Shown piece by piece: positions 1 through 11,100 of a stretch of DNA of 64,000 nt (position 1 is the stretch's first letter; each line of letters opens with the position of its first letter). The position numbers and the translations under genes were made by a program. The stretch is from Carnegiea gigantea (taxonomy: Eukaryota; Streptophyta; Magnoliopsida; Caryophyllales; Cactaceae). A model generated the notes under the pieces. That model ran no database searches, was not told the origin of the DNA, and saw only the letters and a program-made list of their open reading frames with translations. The DNA is taken from the NCBI GenBank assembly GCA_029747015.1, contig JAKOGI010000181.1, positions 124,001 through 188,000 on the forward strand. The letters run 5' to 3'.

Positions 1-1983
1 TGACATGGGGCTTCTTATCAACACACTATCCTAGAACAACCCCAACCGCATAATCAGATGCATCACATATCAATTCAAATGGTTCTCCTCATATGGGAGG
101 ATGAAGAACGGGAGCAGAGGTAAAGGCTTCCTTAAGCCCAGTGAAGGCTACAAGACAATCCTCAGAGAAGTGAAATGGCATCTCCTTAACTAACAAGTTG
201 GTCAAGGGCTTTGCTATCTTACTAAAGTCTCTAATGAATCAACGATAGAAGCCCGCATGTCCAAGAAAAGACCTTACCTCTTTCACACAGGTGGGAGGGG
301 GAAGATTGACAATCGAATTAGTCTTAGCCTTATCTACTTCAATCCCATCTTTAGAAATGATGTGGCTTAAGACTATTTCCTTTTTGACCATAAAATAACA
401 CTTCTCCCAGTTCAAAGTCAAATTTTTCTCCTACACCTTTGCAACATTTTTTTTTCAGATTAGATAAAGATTCATCAAAGGAAGACCCAAACACAGAAAA
501 GTCATCCATGAAAATTTCCAAGCAGTGTTCAACTAAATCTGAGAAAATGGAAATCATGCAACGTTGAAAGGTAGCAGGGGCATTACACAATCCAAACGGC
601 ATTCGCCCAAAGACATATGTCCCAAGTGGGCAGGTAAAAGTAGTCTTCTCCTGATCCTCAGGAGTAATAGAGATCTAGCTATAGCTAGAATATCCATCTA
701 AAAAGTAGTAGAATGAATGTCCAGCCAACCTCTCTAACAATGGGTCCAATAAAGGAAGAGGGAAATGGTCTTTTCTAGTGGCAGCATTTAATTTCCTATA
801 ATCGATACATACACGCCACCCAGCTTGGACACGAGTAGGGACTAACTTGTTCTCGTCATTCCTAATCACAGTAATACCGGTCTTCTTAGGAACAATTTGA
901 ACAGGGCTAACCCATTCGCTATCAGAAATTGGGTTAATGATCCCATGGTCCAACCACTTCAACACTTCCTTCCTAACTACTTCCTGAAGAGTTGGGTTCA
1001 AAAGCCTTTGGCGGTCTTGGTAGGATTTAGTATTGTCCTCTAAATGAATTCTATGTTGCACAATGGAAGGATTAATGCCCTTAATGTCCCCTAAGGTCCA
1101 ACCTAAGGCTTCCTTATTCTCTCTAAGTAAGGCAATGAGTTTATCTTCTTGGTCCCGGTCTAGGTTAGAAGCAACAATGACAGGTAAAAATTCATTAGGT
1201 TCTAGGAATGCATACTTAAGAGAGTCAGGAAGAGGCTCCAATTCAAAAGCAGGAGGGGAAACAGATTCATGCATAGATTTAGAAACAGCAGTGAGCAAGC
1301 AATCAGCAGTAGAGCACAAGTCATCAAACTCAAACACATCATATTCAGGCTCATCATTCACAAGAAAGGACTCATACTCAGCAGCAAATATTTCATTAAA
1401 AACATCATCAAATATAGAATCTTCTACCCAGTTAAGAGTAGAAAACTCCATATTTTCAAAACCAAAGGGCTGTCGTCGCATGTTACAGATGTTTAATTCG
1501 AGAGTCATATTGCCAAAGGACAGTCTTATCATTCTATTCCTGCAATTAATGAGGGCATTGGCAATGGCCAAGAAAGGATGCCCTAGAATCACAGGGACTT
1601 GATAGCCAAATTTGACACCTTCTCTGTCTTAATTACAATAAAGTCTACTGGATAAATAAATTCACCCACTCTAATTAGCACATCCTTAATAATACCCCTA
1701 GGCAACCTGGTTGATCTATCAGCCAATTGAATAACCATCTTGGTAGGTTTCAGCTCACCTAACCCTAGCCTTTTATACTCAGTGAAGGGTATCAAATTGA
1801 CACTAGCCCCTAAATCGAGCAGAGCTCTATGAATAAGCTGGTCCCCTGTAACTACAGAAATAGTAGGGCACCCAGGGTCCTTATACTTTACTGGATTTGG
1901 TGAGAAAGAATAGAACTAGCGCCAGAAGCCAAGAAAGCCTTTTTAGGGACGCTAGTTGCTCTCTTAGTTGTACACAGATCCTT
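1..1983 (-). pseudogene. Gypsy pol: protease, reverse transcriptase, start of RNase H (element A)
   Basis: Encodes the replication enzymes of element A. On the minus strand the aspartic protease active site reads DLGAS (D-L-G codons at 1808-1816), followed by a conserved stretch ending near 1590. RT starts around 1000 with the VSPVQ, PTRVQAGWRVC and DYRKLNAATRKDHFPLP blocks. It continues through GYSSYS, then MPFGLCNAPATF at about 602-567, and the catalytic FMDD at 501-512. The region after 421 is the RT connection/RNase H part (FLGHAGFYR) and runs off the window. Defects: a TAG near 675 stands where the family has Gln (a CAG to TAG change); a frameshift in a run of A residues near 450-458; further stops between 1590 and 1983. 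It is clearly a dead polymerase. Confidence 0.85.
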
Positions 1984-3832
1984 TAAAAATTGAGCGTATG
2001 GAGGCATCTACTGGATAGCATCGAGTAAGGGAATGTTAATCTTGACTTGAGAAAAGGTCTCTCGCATCTTCTTAACATGAACTTGGTCTTTCTTCTTAAG
2101 CCTATTGGGAAAGGGAGGCAAAGGCATATGGACCTTCTCAGTAGATGAATCTTTAGGAGGCTTAACTGAATCAGAGGAAGCTTTCTCCTCAGGCTCCTCT
2201 TTCTTAGAAGGTGATTCAAGAAAGGGAGGAGTATCAGAATCATTGAGAATACCATCAGTAGCATTCTCTGGCTTACTGCATGAACCAGTTTCTGGAGAAG
2301 AAGGAGGGGAGGAAGAAGAAGAAGAATTCTGGAAAAATTGGTGAGGATACCTACAGGGTTCATTGGGATTTCTCACTCGATTGTCAATCTCTCGACCAGA
2401 TCGAAGAGATATAACTGCATTCACCTTCCTCACGGACCCACTAGGATTAGCACTAGAAGATGAAAAGGTATGGCCCTTAGGGTTCACCTCAGGTTGACTT
2501 GGAAAGGAACCTGGGTCCCTAGAAGATGATGCTAATTGGGAAAACTGTACAGTGATCATTCGCGTCATTTTCTCCATATTAGCACTTGTCATTCTTTTCA
2601 CATTACTGTTAATTCTCCTCTCCATTCTATCAATATCAGTGGAGCCAGGAGGAGGTTGAGTTTGAGCTACAGGGGGTGGAGGTCTAGGTGCATTGGGAAC
2701 ACCTGGAAAAGCCGGTCTCTGAAAAGAATTGGGAGGATGGGAAATAGGTTAGGAGTTAGGAATTACAGCATTCGGTCTATTACTCCAAGAAACGTTAGGG
2801 TGATTCCTCCACCCTTGATTATAATAAGGGGAAAATGGGTCGTTCTTTGGTCTCTGGAAGGCCACACTCGCTTGCTCTTATCCAGTTGTTAACTGATGAG
2901 CAAAATAAGGACAAGTACTTAAGGAATGATCTAAGGCCTGACAGTGGGAACATGACACAGTAGAAGTCTGAGACATCTGGGGTATTTGGGGAGACAACTC
3001 CTTTAACATGTTGTCCAGAATAGCAATCTTAGACTCTAAGTGACTTACTTCAGAGATAAAATGCAACCCACCCCTTGTAATCGTAGAACTTTAACTGTCA
3101 TCACGAGTAGTTTCCCATTGCATGGTTTTCTCAGTTAAGTCCTCTAAAAATTTCCAAGCAGCCGTGACGCTCTTAGAAAGAAAGCCACCCTGATACATGG
3201 ATTCTACTATGGTTCTAGTTTGTTGGTCCACTCCTTCATAAATAATTTGGTACAAACGTGCCTGGTTTAAACCATAATGGGGACATTGGGCTAGCAAACT
3301 TTTGAACCTACCAAAATATTTCCAAAATGATTCCCCATCGAGTTGCACAAATTGATTAATCTTATTCCTCAGCTTAACAGTCTTGGCATTAGGAAAATAT
3401 TTTCTTAAGAATAATCGTACAAAATCATTCCAAGAAGTAACACAATTAGCAGCCAAGCCGTACATCCAACATTTAACAGAATCTTTCAAAGCAAAAGGAA
3501 TTAATTTCATATGCACAACATCAATAGCGATATTAGGGAAATGCATCATGGAGCATCCTTCTTCGAATTCCCTCAAAAATAAATAAGCATCCTCTAAACC
3601 AGTAAATTTAGGGAGCATCTGAGTATAATGAGGTCTCAATTCGAAAGTAACATTTGGTTCAAGGTCAGGTATAGTAAAACAAAATGACAAAGCAGTCCTA
3701 GGAGGATAGAAGATATCATTCAAATTCTTCAATTCTAGGCTTGGGTTCAGATTCAGGTGTTAATTCAATCTCGGAGTCAGGCTCACTCCTAAAAAGTCGA
3801 TTATTTTTAGGATTTCTAACCCAACCAGTCAT
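1984..3832 (-). pseudogene. Gypsy gag polyprotein (element A)
   Basis: Structural protein of element A. The first ATG on the minus strand is at 3832 (MTGWVRNP...). A frameshift near 3725 joins it to a 213-codon stretch at 3091-3732 with the retrotransposon gag capsid fold: CWMYGLA, the F(V/L)RLFLRKYFP motif, FVQLDGESFWKYFGRFK, and YEGVDQQTR. At 2878-3066 comes a zinc knuckle, CSHCQALDHSLSTC, which fits CX2CX4HX4C. At 2008-2625 is a Ser/Pro-rich linker containing LRSGREIDNR and the basic, Lys/Glu-rich segment that precedes protease in Athila relatives. Stops and frame changes separate these pieces. The homology call is firm; exact borders are approximate. Confidence 0.82.
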
Positions 3833-4689
3833 ATAAATCCCACACCCTCACCAAAGGTTCTATTTTTGGTCTTTACTTTTTTTCGCTTTTTTTTTTTAGC
3901 TTTTATATTTTTTTTCTTTTCTTTCTCTTTCCACAAAAGAAAATAAAACAAAACAAAAAAGAGTGAGTCAAAACTAAAGACAATTTACAAATAGAAAATA
4001 AGCAAAACTCAAACAAAAGCACAAATACAAAGAAACTAAAAATAAATAAATAAAACTACACCTAAACAACCAAATTCTAAAAATAAAATTTAAAATAGAA
4101 AATAAGACTCCTAAAATCAGAACTAAATATACAGCAAAATCCACACAATCACGAGGGACACAAATATAATTTATCACAAATTTTTTTCTATCCCCGAACA
4201 GTGCAAAAAAATGCAAATAAATTATTAAGTCCAAAATTCACAGAAAAATCATGACAATTCCAAACATTCTAGAAAAATTCACACAAACTCTAAAAATTAT
4301 GCTGAATCTAGGAAAAATATCAAAATAGCAAAAATCACACCAAAATTGGCCCAGAAAATTCGAACAGATTATGAAGTGTTGAAAAAAATTCTACACTGAC
4401 TTTTTCTCTAGATCAGTTCTACTTTATGTCTTTTGCTGCACATAAACCAAATGCGTTAGTACTGTTTTCTTTTTTAGCAAACAATAAACTCTAAAAATAA
4501 AACTTATATCAACAAACATCAAAAATCAAAATACTAACTAGATTTAAAATTAAAACTAAACTAAAATTTTGAAACGAATTAAGGACTCAACTAAAACTAA
4601 AAATCACAACTCTAAAATTAAAACGAAAATGATTCGAATGACTCTAATACTAAACTATGACTCGAGGAAACCTAATTTCACAAAAATCA
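3833..4689 (-). other. Untranslated leader of element A
   Basis: An A/T-rich stretch between the PBS and the gag start. It has poly-T and poly-A runs (3880-3960) and no credible coding sequence. Its position identifies it as the 5' leader of the element, which usually holds dimerisation and packaging signals; none can be pinpointed here. Confidence 0.6.
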
Positions 4690-4707
4690 TCCCCGGCAAT
4701 GGCGTCA
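4690..4707 (-). other. Primer binding site, tRNA-Asp type (element A)
   Basis: The minus strand reads TGACGCCATTGCCGGGGA. The plant tRNA-Asp-complementary PBS used by Athila/Tat elements is TGGCGCCGTTGCCGGGGA, so 16 of 18 bases match. The two differences are both G to A. It sits just inside the LTR and just upstream of the leader, as expected. Confidence 0.8.
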
Positions 4708-4715
4708 AAAACTTA

Positions 4716-6262
4716 TGGTGATTTTCTGCAAGTATACGATTGTCGTTGTAGGAATTACAGATGTTGTCATCAGGAATAATTATGAAATTAGATTACTAAA
4801 AATTCTAAACTAAATTAAAACTAAATGCTAATTACCCAACTGCACTAAACTAAGTAAGCAATATTAATTGGTGGTATCGGAGGCTTCTACTTGCAAAGAC
4901 AAAGCTCCAAACTCCAAGTAAAGAAACAAACAGCAAATGGTTTTAACGACCAACACTTTACCGCAATTATTTCATAAATCTTGAATAAATAAAATAGAGA
5001 AAAGAGAACGCATGAACCCAGCAGAGCAATCGAACCCTGAAATAGAGAGCCCAGAACAAAGAGAATGGAACAGAGTGAGCTAGATCGAGATGAACGATCA
5101 GGGTCACAAAATTCGAATCAAATAGCACCCATAACAGAGCATCCAAAACCGAAACTGGGGAAGTGAACTGAACAGTTGAAATTTGCTCTAAACAATTTTA
5201 GATTCGAAACTATAATTTTCGGTTGAATCCAATAGCCCGAACTAAAACTAGAAATGAAAACTTAATCTGAAAAGGAGAGAAATGAAAATTGAAAACTCCT
5301 TACTACCCCTGTTTGTTCGCCCCTCTCCTTGTATTTCGGCCTCCATTAAAATGCAGCTCAGCCCCTTCATTGCCCTCCCTTAATTATCAAATTAATGACC
5401 CATAAAATTGACCAAGTGATGATGATGGAAGTGATAGATAATGAAGGAGGAGAGATAAAGAGTTGCGTTATGGGGAGAGGAAGAAGAACAAGTTGCTGCC
5501 CCTGTTTTTTTTTTTGTTTTTTTGTGGTGTTCTGGCCGTTGAAAGATGAAGAGGAGAAGATGAAGAATAGATGCTGGGAAGGATGGGAAACGGTCATTGA
5601 TGATTATGGGACATTAGGTGCCGATGATTAAAGAAGGAGACAGAGGGAATGAGTAACGGTTTTGATGAAGGAGAAGGCAAAGAGGTGAGAGGTGGAAGAA
5701 CTGCCCTATTTTGTGGCTCTGTTTCTAGCTCTCTGGGCACGAAGAAGAAGAAGAGAGATTGGGGGGGCTGCTGCAGGTGCTCACGTGCGAGGCACATGAG
5801 AGAAAATAAAGATGGGCAAGCTGGGTCACGACTAGAGGGAGCCTGGCGTTGGGCTGACCCAGAAGAAAAGAAAAGGAAAAAAAAAGAAAAGGGAGAACTG
5901 GGTAATTGCCGACGTGGGCCAGGCCTGAAGAGAAAGAAAGGAAAAAGGCAAGAGGGAGAAGGCCAGTCTGGGCTCAAGAAAGGGCCTGAAGGTGCCCGGC
6001 CTGGAGGGTGAGGGAGAGAGAATAAAGGGAAGAGAGAGATTGAGCCTGGGATCTGGGCCTCGGGTTGAATCTGGGCCGTTGGACTTGACTTTGCTTCCTT
6101 CTTCTTCACTTGATCCAGCTTCACTTTTGAACTAATTAATTATTTTCCACTTTTATTTTTAATTCCTGCAAAATGAACAAAAAATATTATTAAAATTCTA
6201 ATTAACTAATTTATTTCGAGCAATTATTAGATAATTTAAGGGTATAAAATATTATAATTTCA
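4716..6262 (-). repeat. 5' LTR of element A
   Basis: Inferred from the PBS on one side and the break in the G1 ORF on the other. In the plus-strand view it runs from a TG near 4716 to a CA at 6261-6262, about 1.55 kb. Only one LTR of the pair is in the window, so the ends are not confirmed by alignment. The part from about 5640 to 6030 is markedly purine-rich on the plus strand and gives a long spurious open frame on both strands. The 3' boundary near the PBS is uncertain by a few bases. Confidence 0.65.
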
Positions 6263-6991
6263 GGTTGAACACTGTGGGATCAACCTTGATTGCTACAACG
6301 CCACCCTGCGCTTATGGCCCTATGAATGCTATATAAAAAAATGTAATTCAGAAAGGCGATGCACATTTAATCTATCCTCTCGGGCAATAACCATTGGGCC
6401 ACACAAATACAGAGGTTACGAATAACAGTGCCTTTGGAATTACTGGTGTGATACCAAATATCCCCAGAAAATTCATACCTAAAAGCATTCGAATTGAATT
6501 CTTTAGGGACATGGCCGTATGGGAGGTCCATACTTGGTGGAAAACCAAATATGCTATTAACGACAATCAAATTAAGCTCATAAAACTCCCTACTAAGATG
6601 AAACGAAATGTAGCCCTCTTGACGTCAAGGGCCACTCGTGACCTCAACGTGCAATGTGCCTAGGAATTTAAGCATGAAGTCCCGATAGGTGTGGTCTCTT
6701 GTTTCTAAAAATAGGCCCATCCCGCCCCTGGTAAACAACCAATGAATTTCATCCAACAATATCAAACGATTCAACACATCCTCATCACAATATCGAGTAG
6801 CTATCACAAGTTTACTACGCAAAGCATTATATCTAGCAATGTGTTCAGGATTAGTTAAACTAAGGGGGTGTGGAATGTTGCCTCAGTTTTTGATAGTGGT
6901 TGATGTGCGGGAGTTTTGAGGTGCCCACTGTGGGGCTTGACTTAAAGTCCCCGCTTGTTGCATAGTTCTTGCCTTATTCTTTGGTGCCATG
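6263..6991 (-). pseudogene. Athila ORF1-like protein, truncated (element G1)
   Basis: Starts with ATG at 6991 (MAPKNKARTMQQ...). It contains conserved segments of the plant Athila ORF1 family: LLDEIHWLFTRGGMG followed by DHTYRDF and LGTLHVEVTSGP (6822-6625), then NSIFGFPPSMDLPYGHVPKE and WYHTSNSKGTVIRN (6570-6367), and finally RLNVHRLSELHF near 6330. Its role in the element is not known; such ORFs occur in plant gypsy elements and are conserved without an assigned enzyme activity. Breaks: an in-frame TGA near 6890, frame changes near 6640 and 6370, and truncation at 6263 where the LTR of element A begins. Confidence 0.7.
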
Positions 6992-7689
6992 GTGGTGTAA
7001 TGTGGATTTGAAATCTTAAAAAATTAAACTAAGAAGAAAATAAGAAGAAAATAAGAAGAAAAATGCTAAAAAAATGAAAAATTTGAGGAAAGGGAAGTAA
7101 ATGGTGAAGAAATATTGAAGAAAAATGAAAATTGGAACTTTAAAAGTGAAAAATGGAGTTGTGAAAGTTATGGGTATAGAGATGGGGAAAATGGGAGAGA
7201 AAGAAGGCTTAAAAGTGAAAAAGAACGGGGGATTTGGGTTAAGGTGAAGAAAGGAATTGAAAAGGGAAGAAATTTGATAGATTTGGATGAAAAGTTGAAG
7301 GTTTTAGGTGAAGTGATTATGGAGATTTTAGATAGAGAATAGAGTGTTTAGAGAGAGAGTGTGTGTTGAGTTTGAGAAAGAAGATGAAAAGAATTGGGTC
7401 AAAGGGGCCTTAAAAACCCTTGATCACGGACGCAGGGCTCACCACGGACCGTGGTGGTTGCCATGAATCATCTATGGTCAGCTCCAGTCCCAGATTTTTT
7501 GTGCTTTTTTCTCTTTTTTTTCCTTTTTCTTTTTCTTTAAAGCCTTCACGGACTGTGGTGGTGTCCGTGGAGGTTCTAGAAAAGCCTTTTATTATGATTT
7601 GTTTAGTTTAATTAATTTCTAGTGAAGGTTCTAAAGTCCAAAAACACAAAATAAAATAAAAAAGGGTAAAAAAAGGAAAACGTAAAACA
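6992..7689 (-). other. Untranslated stretch between the two ORFs of G1
   Basis: No coding signal on the minus strand. It is Lys/Glu-codon-like and purine-rich on the plus strand (7010-7390), and holds CACGGAC/GTCCGTG motifs at about 7430-7570. The same kind of CACGGACC...GTCCACGG wording occurs in the G1 LTR near 19798-19900, suggesting related sequence, but this is not a second LTR copy by eye. Confidence 0.5.
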
Positions 7690-9028
7690 AACACTTGGGT
7701 GGCCTCCCAAGAAGCGCTCGTTTAAGGTCGGGAGCTCGACCTTTCTTCTATTCTGCTTCAGGTTCATTCAAAATGTGGGCGTAGTTTTTGTCATGAACCA
7801 CGAAATTGAAATTTTTCAGCTGAAGGTACCACATTAGATGCTCTGGTTGGAGGTCCTTCTTCATCATCAAATTACGTCATAACGTACGATCAGCATACAA
7901 GATAATTCAATAGCGGGTTCTATCAGACGGATCACTATCATCATATTTAATACCATGAACAAAATCCAAATCAATGCCTTCCAAAGAAGGTAAAGAAAGA
8001 ACTATTTGGGTGAACCTACAATAATCACTCATAGAAGACTCATTAGAAGCATAGGTTTGTTAACCTCAGGTATGCTAGGTGGCGTAGGAGCAGCAAACTC
8101 CACTTTAACATATCCTTAGTCGGGATCCTCAGTAGAAATCCAATGAGAATCAGAATGGCGAGGACAACTCCAACCATCCTTCATCTCAATTTTAGGAGAA
8201 AGGGAAGTACATCAGATAGAAAAGAATGGGGGGAAACAACTTTCTCATCCATAAAACAAAACGTAGCATAGCACCCCCTACTTCAAATATTATCCACCTC
8301 CCTTTTACATCAATAGGGCAACCTAAAACAGCAAAAACGGGTCTCCCAAGAATAATTTGGGCATCATCGGCCATAGTCATATCAGCAACGATAAAATCTT
8401 CTAACACCCAAAAATCTCCTATTTTTATGGGTACATCCTGCAACGTACCCAAAGGTCGTGTTTCAAACCATTTGCCAATTAAACTGAAAAGGGTGCTGGT
8501 CACAATCATCCCAAATGAAGCTCATGAAATTATAAAGTAGGGCATCCAACTGACACTTGCACCATGGTCACATAGGGCTCTTCCAATCCTCACTTTTCAT
8601 GCGAAACAGAGGACGAAAAAGCTCCTTGGGTCAAGAAGTTTAGGGGGCAAGAGTTCGGTAATCTCAAAGCTGTCATTTTCTCTAAAAATCATGGGCTTAC
8701 CCTCATCATTTCTCTCCTTACTCTCAGTTATGATCACTTCTTTACCCTCCTCAAGTGTTACGTCTTCAGGATCCTCTACCCCTTCTTTTAAGGTAGCACA
8801 GTTATATTGCTCGCGGGAGTTAAATTTGGGTTTACTAGGTAGTGTACCTGGAGGTGTAGATGAAGATGTAGCTTGTTAAGCTATTTGAGCTCCCAACATC
8901 TTGTTGTGAGTAGTAAGCACATTAACATTAGAGGGCCAATTGCATTATGTACTCATTTTTCTTTTGTTGAGCCAGAAGTATATTCTCCATCATAGTCTCT
9001 AAGTTGGATTTTTGAGGTGCTTGTTGAG
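7690..9028 (-). pseudogene. Gypsy gag C-terminus, protease and tail (element G1)
   Basis: The 3' half of the G1 gag-protease gene. From 9028 downward: Gln-rich coiled-coil-like text (LETMMENILLAQQKK), then GTLPSKPKFNSREQ near 8830. The protease follows, with D-H-G codons at 8561-8569 in the context ALCDHGASVSWMP, where relatives have D-L-G. Next come LGTLQDVPIKIGDFWVLEDFIVADM and DDAQIILGRPVFAVLGC (8450-8330). The tail ends with VELPTLNERFLGGHPS at 7740-7693, a sequence that recurs at this position in plant gypsy elements. Several stops and frameshifts lie between 8540 and 7750. The product would be a gag-protease polyprotein; this copy is dead. Confidence 0.72.
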
Positions 9029-9033
9029 GATAG
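9029..9033. repeat. Target-site duplication GATAG, left copy
   Basis: GATAG here and at 17578-17582 flank the TG...TA-ended insertion at 9034-17577. Five base pairs is the length expected for LTR elements. Confidence 0.8.
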
Positions 9034-10849
9034 TGTTAGGGAAAAGTTTTAATATTTATAAACCTCAAGTGCATGGCATATCATTGAGTACTCGGGGTGT
9101 CATCCGTAGAAAATTGTTTTTCAATTACCAAAGTCTACTCGAGCGTATCAAGCTAGGCAAATCAAAGATGATGAGACATAGAACTACACTTCTAAAACAA
9201 AGAAGATTTCAATTGTAATTAACCTAAAGGTAGACTAACTAATTGAGTTAAACCCTCATCTACCCAAGTTAAGCTAATATTCAAGGATGATCGGTTGTAT
9301 CAATAAAGTCCACCTAAGCCTTCTCTCAATGGTCAATAGGCTAGTTTAATTGCTCTAACCACCTAATTTCATGGGGTTAGGTTAATTAGGCTACAAGATT
9401 AACAACCCTTGACCTAACTAGCGACTGAGACTATTTTCATGTCCGAATTCCAGCTATTCTCTCTACCCACACTAGACAATTAACCTCACCTTTTAGTATA
9501 AGTTAACTGCCCTAAAATACGGATGAAAGCTCTTTCAAGCATTTCATCGAACATGTGGTGGGCGTGAGAGGAAACCCTAAATTCTAGCATAAACAAGATG
9601 GGTAAATGCCTAACAACAATCAATTGGCCATCAAGAGACTAATTACAATCAAAACTCATAAACTTAATCGAAAGTAAGCATCTATAAGCAAATTAAAGCA
9701 AGAGTTAATGAACTAGTAAACAAAACAAGAAACATGAAATTAAAGAGGAAGAGAAGAGAGAAACTTAGCCATTAATTGCAAAATCCAAATCTTGTACAAT
9801 GTATACAGCAATCTACTCTAAATTATTCACCCCCTAATGGGGGTTTGTGGTTAAACCTAAACTAAGAACTCCCAAAAAAATTCCACAGGAGAGTCGGGAT
9901 GTAACGGCCCGAACCTAAAGTTCTTTTTAATTGTTTCAAACTGCCCTAATCGCAAATTAATTCAGTTGAGCGTCGCATTTTAATCTCGCATTTCAATTTA
10001 TTATTTTATATTTATATATTTCAAGTTATCATTTTATTTGTATATATATTTATGCGTCACGGGTTGAAACGACGACGTGATTTCGACAGGAACCTTGTAA
10101 TGCTCCTTAAATAATTCTTTCAAGTCCTGATTAACATTTGAACGCCTGCATAGTAGTACTAACTAAATAAATAAATAAAATAAATCTCGAGGTAATAATA
10201 ATAAGAATAAATTTTGAGGAAATGAGAATTTCTTGTCCCAAATTTATATCTCAAGGATGTAAATTCAAATTTATTAATTCTAGCTAGATTATCACTTCAA
10301 CTCTATATATATAATTATAATTATATCTAAATTTATACATATGAATGTAATGACTAAAATAAAAACAAAAGAAGTAGATAATTATGGGAGAAATCTAGAA
10401 AATGGGAGTATGTGGCATGAGATAAAGGGAAAAAAAGAAAAGGAAAAAGAATTATTAAAACCAATCTAAATTTGATAAATTAATTTGATAAATTAACTAA
10501 ACAAAAAAAAAAAATTTTACCAAGCAAAAGCTCTTAAACCCAAAACACTACCCCCCGCCTGCTCTGCCCGACCCCCTTCTCTGCCTCCCCTGTTTTTCGT
10601 AGCTCGTCCCCTCCCCCTCTCCGTTCGCTTTCGCCGGCCACCGGCCAGACGCCACGTCGCGCCACCTCCTGCCGCCGTCCGACCCAGAATTCGCTGGCCC
10701 CGCCTACTTCTCTCTCCTCTTGTGTGTAAATTTGAGTGGTTGAGAGGTGAGAACCCTATCCCTCTTCAATTCAATTTTTGGTGTTTTAACTTTAAATTCT
10801 TATGTTAAATGATGTATCGCTACAAGAAATGATATTTCCTTCCACGCTT

Positions 10850-11100
10850 AATTTTGCTTCTACCCACACTTATAAGTGTGGAAACAGTAGCTGCCCACGC
10901 TTATGTCAAGTGTGGGGAGCATATATGTGGGGATGTTTTCTCCAGACTTATTGCATGTGTAGGTAGAGAATTGTTTCGCCACACTTGTAATTGTGTGAGA
11001 AAAATTAATAGCCCACATATCACATATGGTTAAATTACACTTTGCCCACCCTTGGAAGTGTAGAAAGCCCGAATTTTCTCCACACTTAGAAGTGCTGTAA
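10850..11100. repeat. Subterminal repeats of the level-3 CACTA element, left end
   Basis: At least five short palindrome-like units built on CCACACTT/AAGTGTGG lie within 250 bases, for example CCCACACTTATAAGTGTGG near 10864 and CCCACGCTTATGTCAAGTG near 10895. Arrays of short subterminal motifs next to the TIR are the usual transposase-binding sites of CACTA elements. Confidence 0.6.

Larger units (their letters stand above)
1..6262 (-). mobile_element. Athila-type Ty3/gypsy LTR retrotransposon (element A), 5' portion
   Basis: A minus-strand element whose 5' LTR (about 4716-6262), tRNA-Asp-like PBS (4690-4707), leader, gag and most of pol are in the window. RNase H, the rest of pol and the 3' LTR lie beyond base 1. 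The order gag, protease, reverse transcriptase, RNase H is that of Ty3/gypsy. The protease signature DLGAS, the RT signature FMDD and the wording around them fit the Athila/Tat branch. The reading frame is broken by several frameshifts and stops, so the copy is inactive. It begins inside the downstream ORF of element G1, which resumes nowhere in the window, so A is inferred to be inserted in G1. The target duplication cannot be tested because the left end is missing. Confidence 0.85.

Noticed and set aside
5594..6124. 176-codon minus-strand frame and the opposing plus-strand frame
   Set aside because: Low-complexity Pro/Ser/Phe or Lys/Gly text from a purine-rich LTR segment; no domain.
7115..7342. 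Lys/Glu-rich plus-strand frame
   Set aside because: Purine-rich untranslated sequence of G1, opposite to the element's direction; no family.
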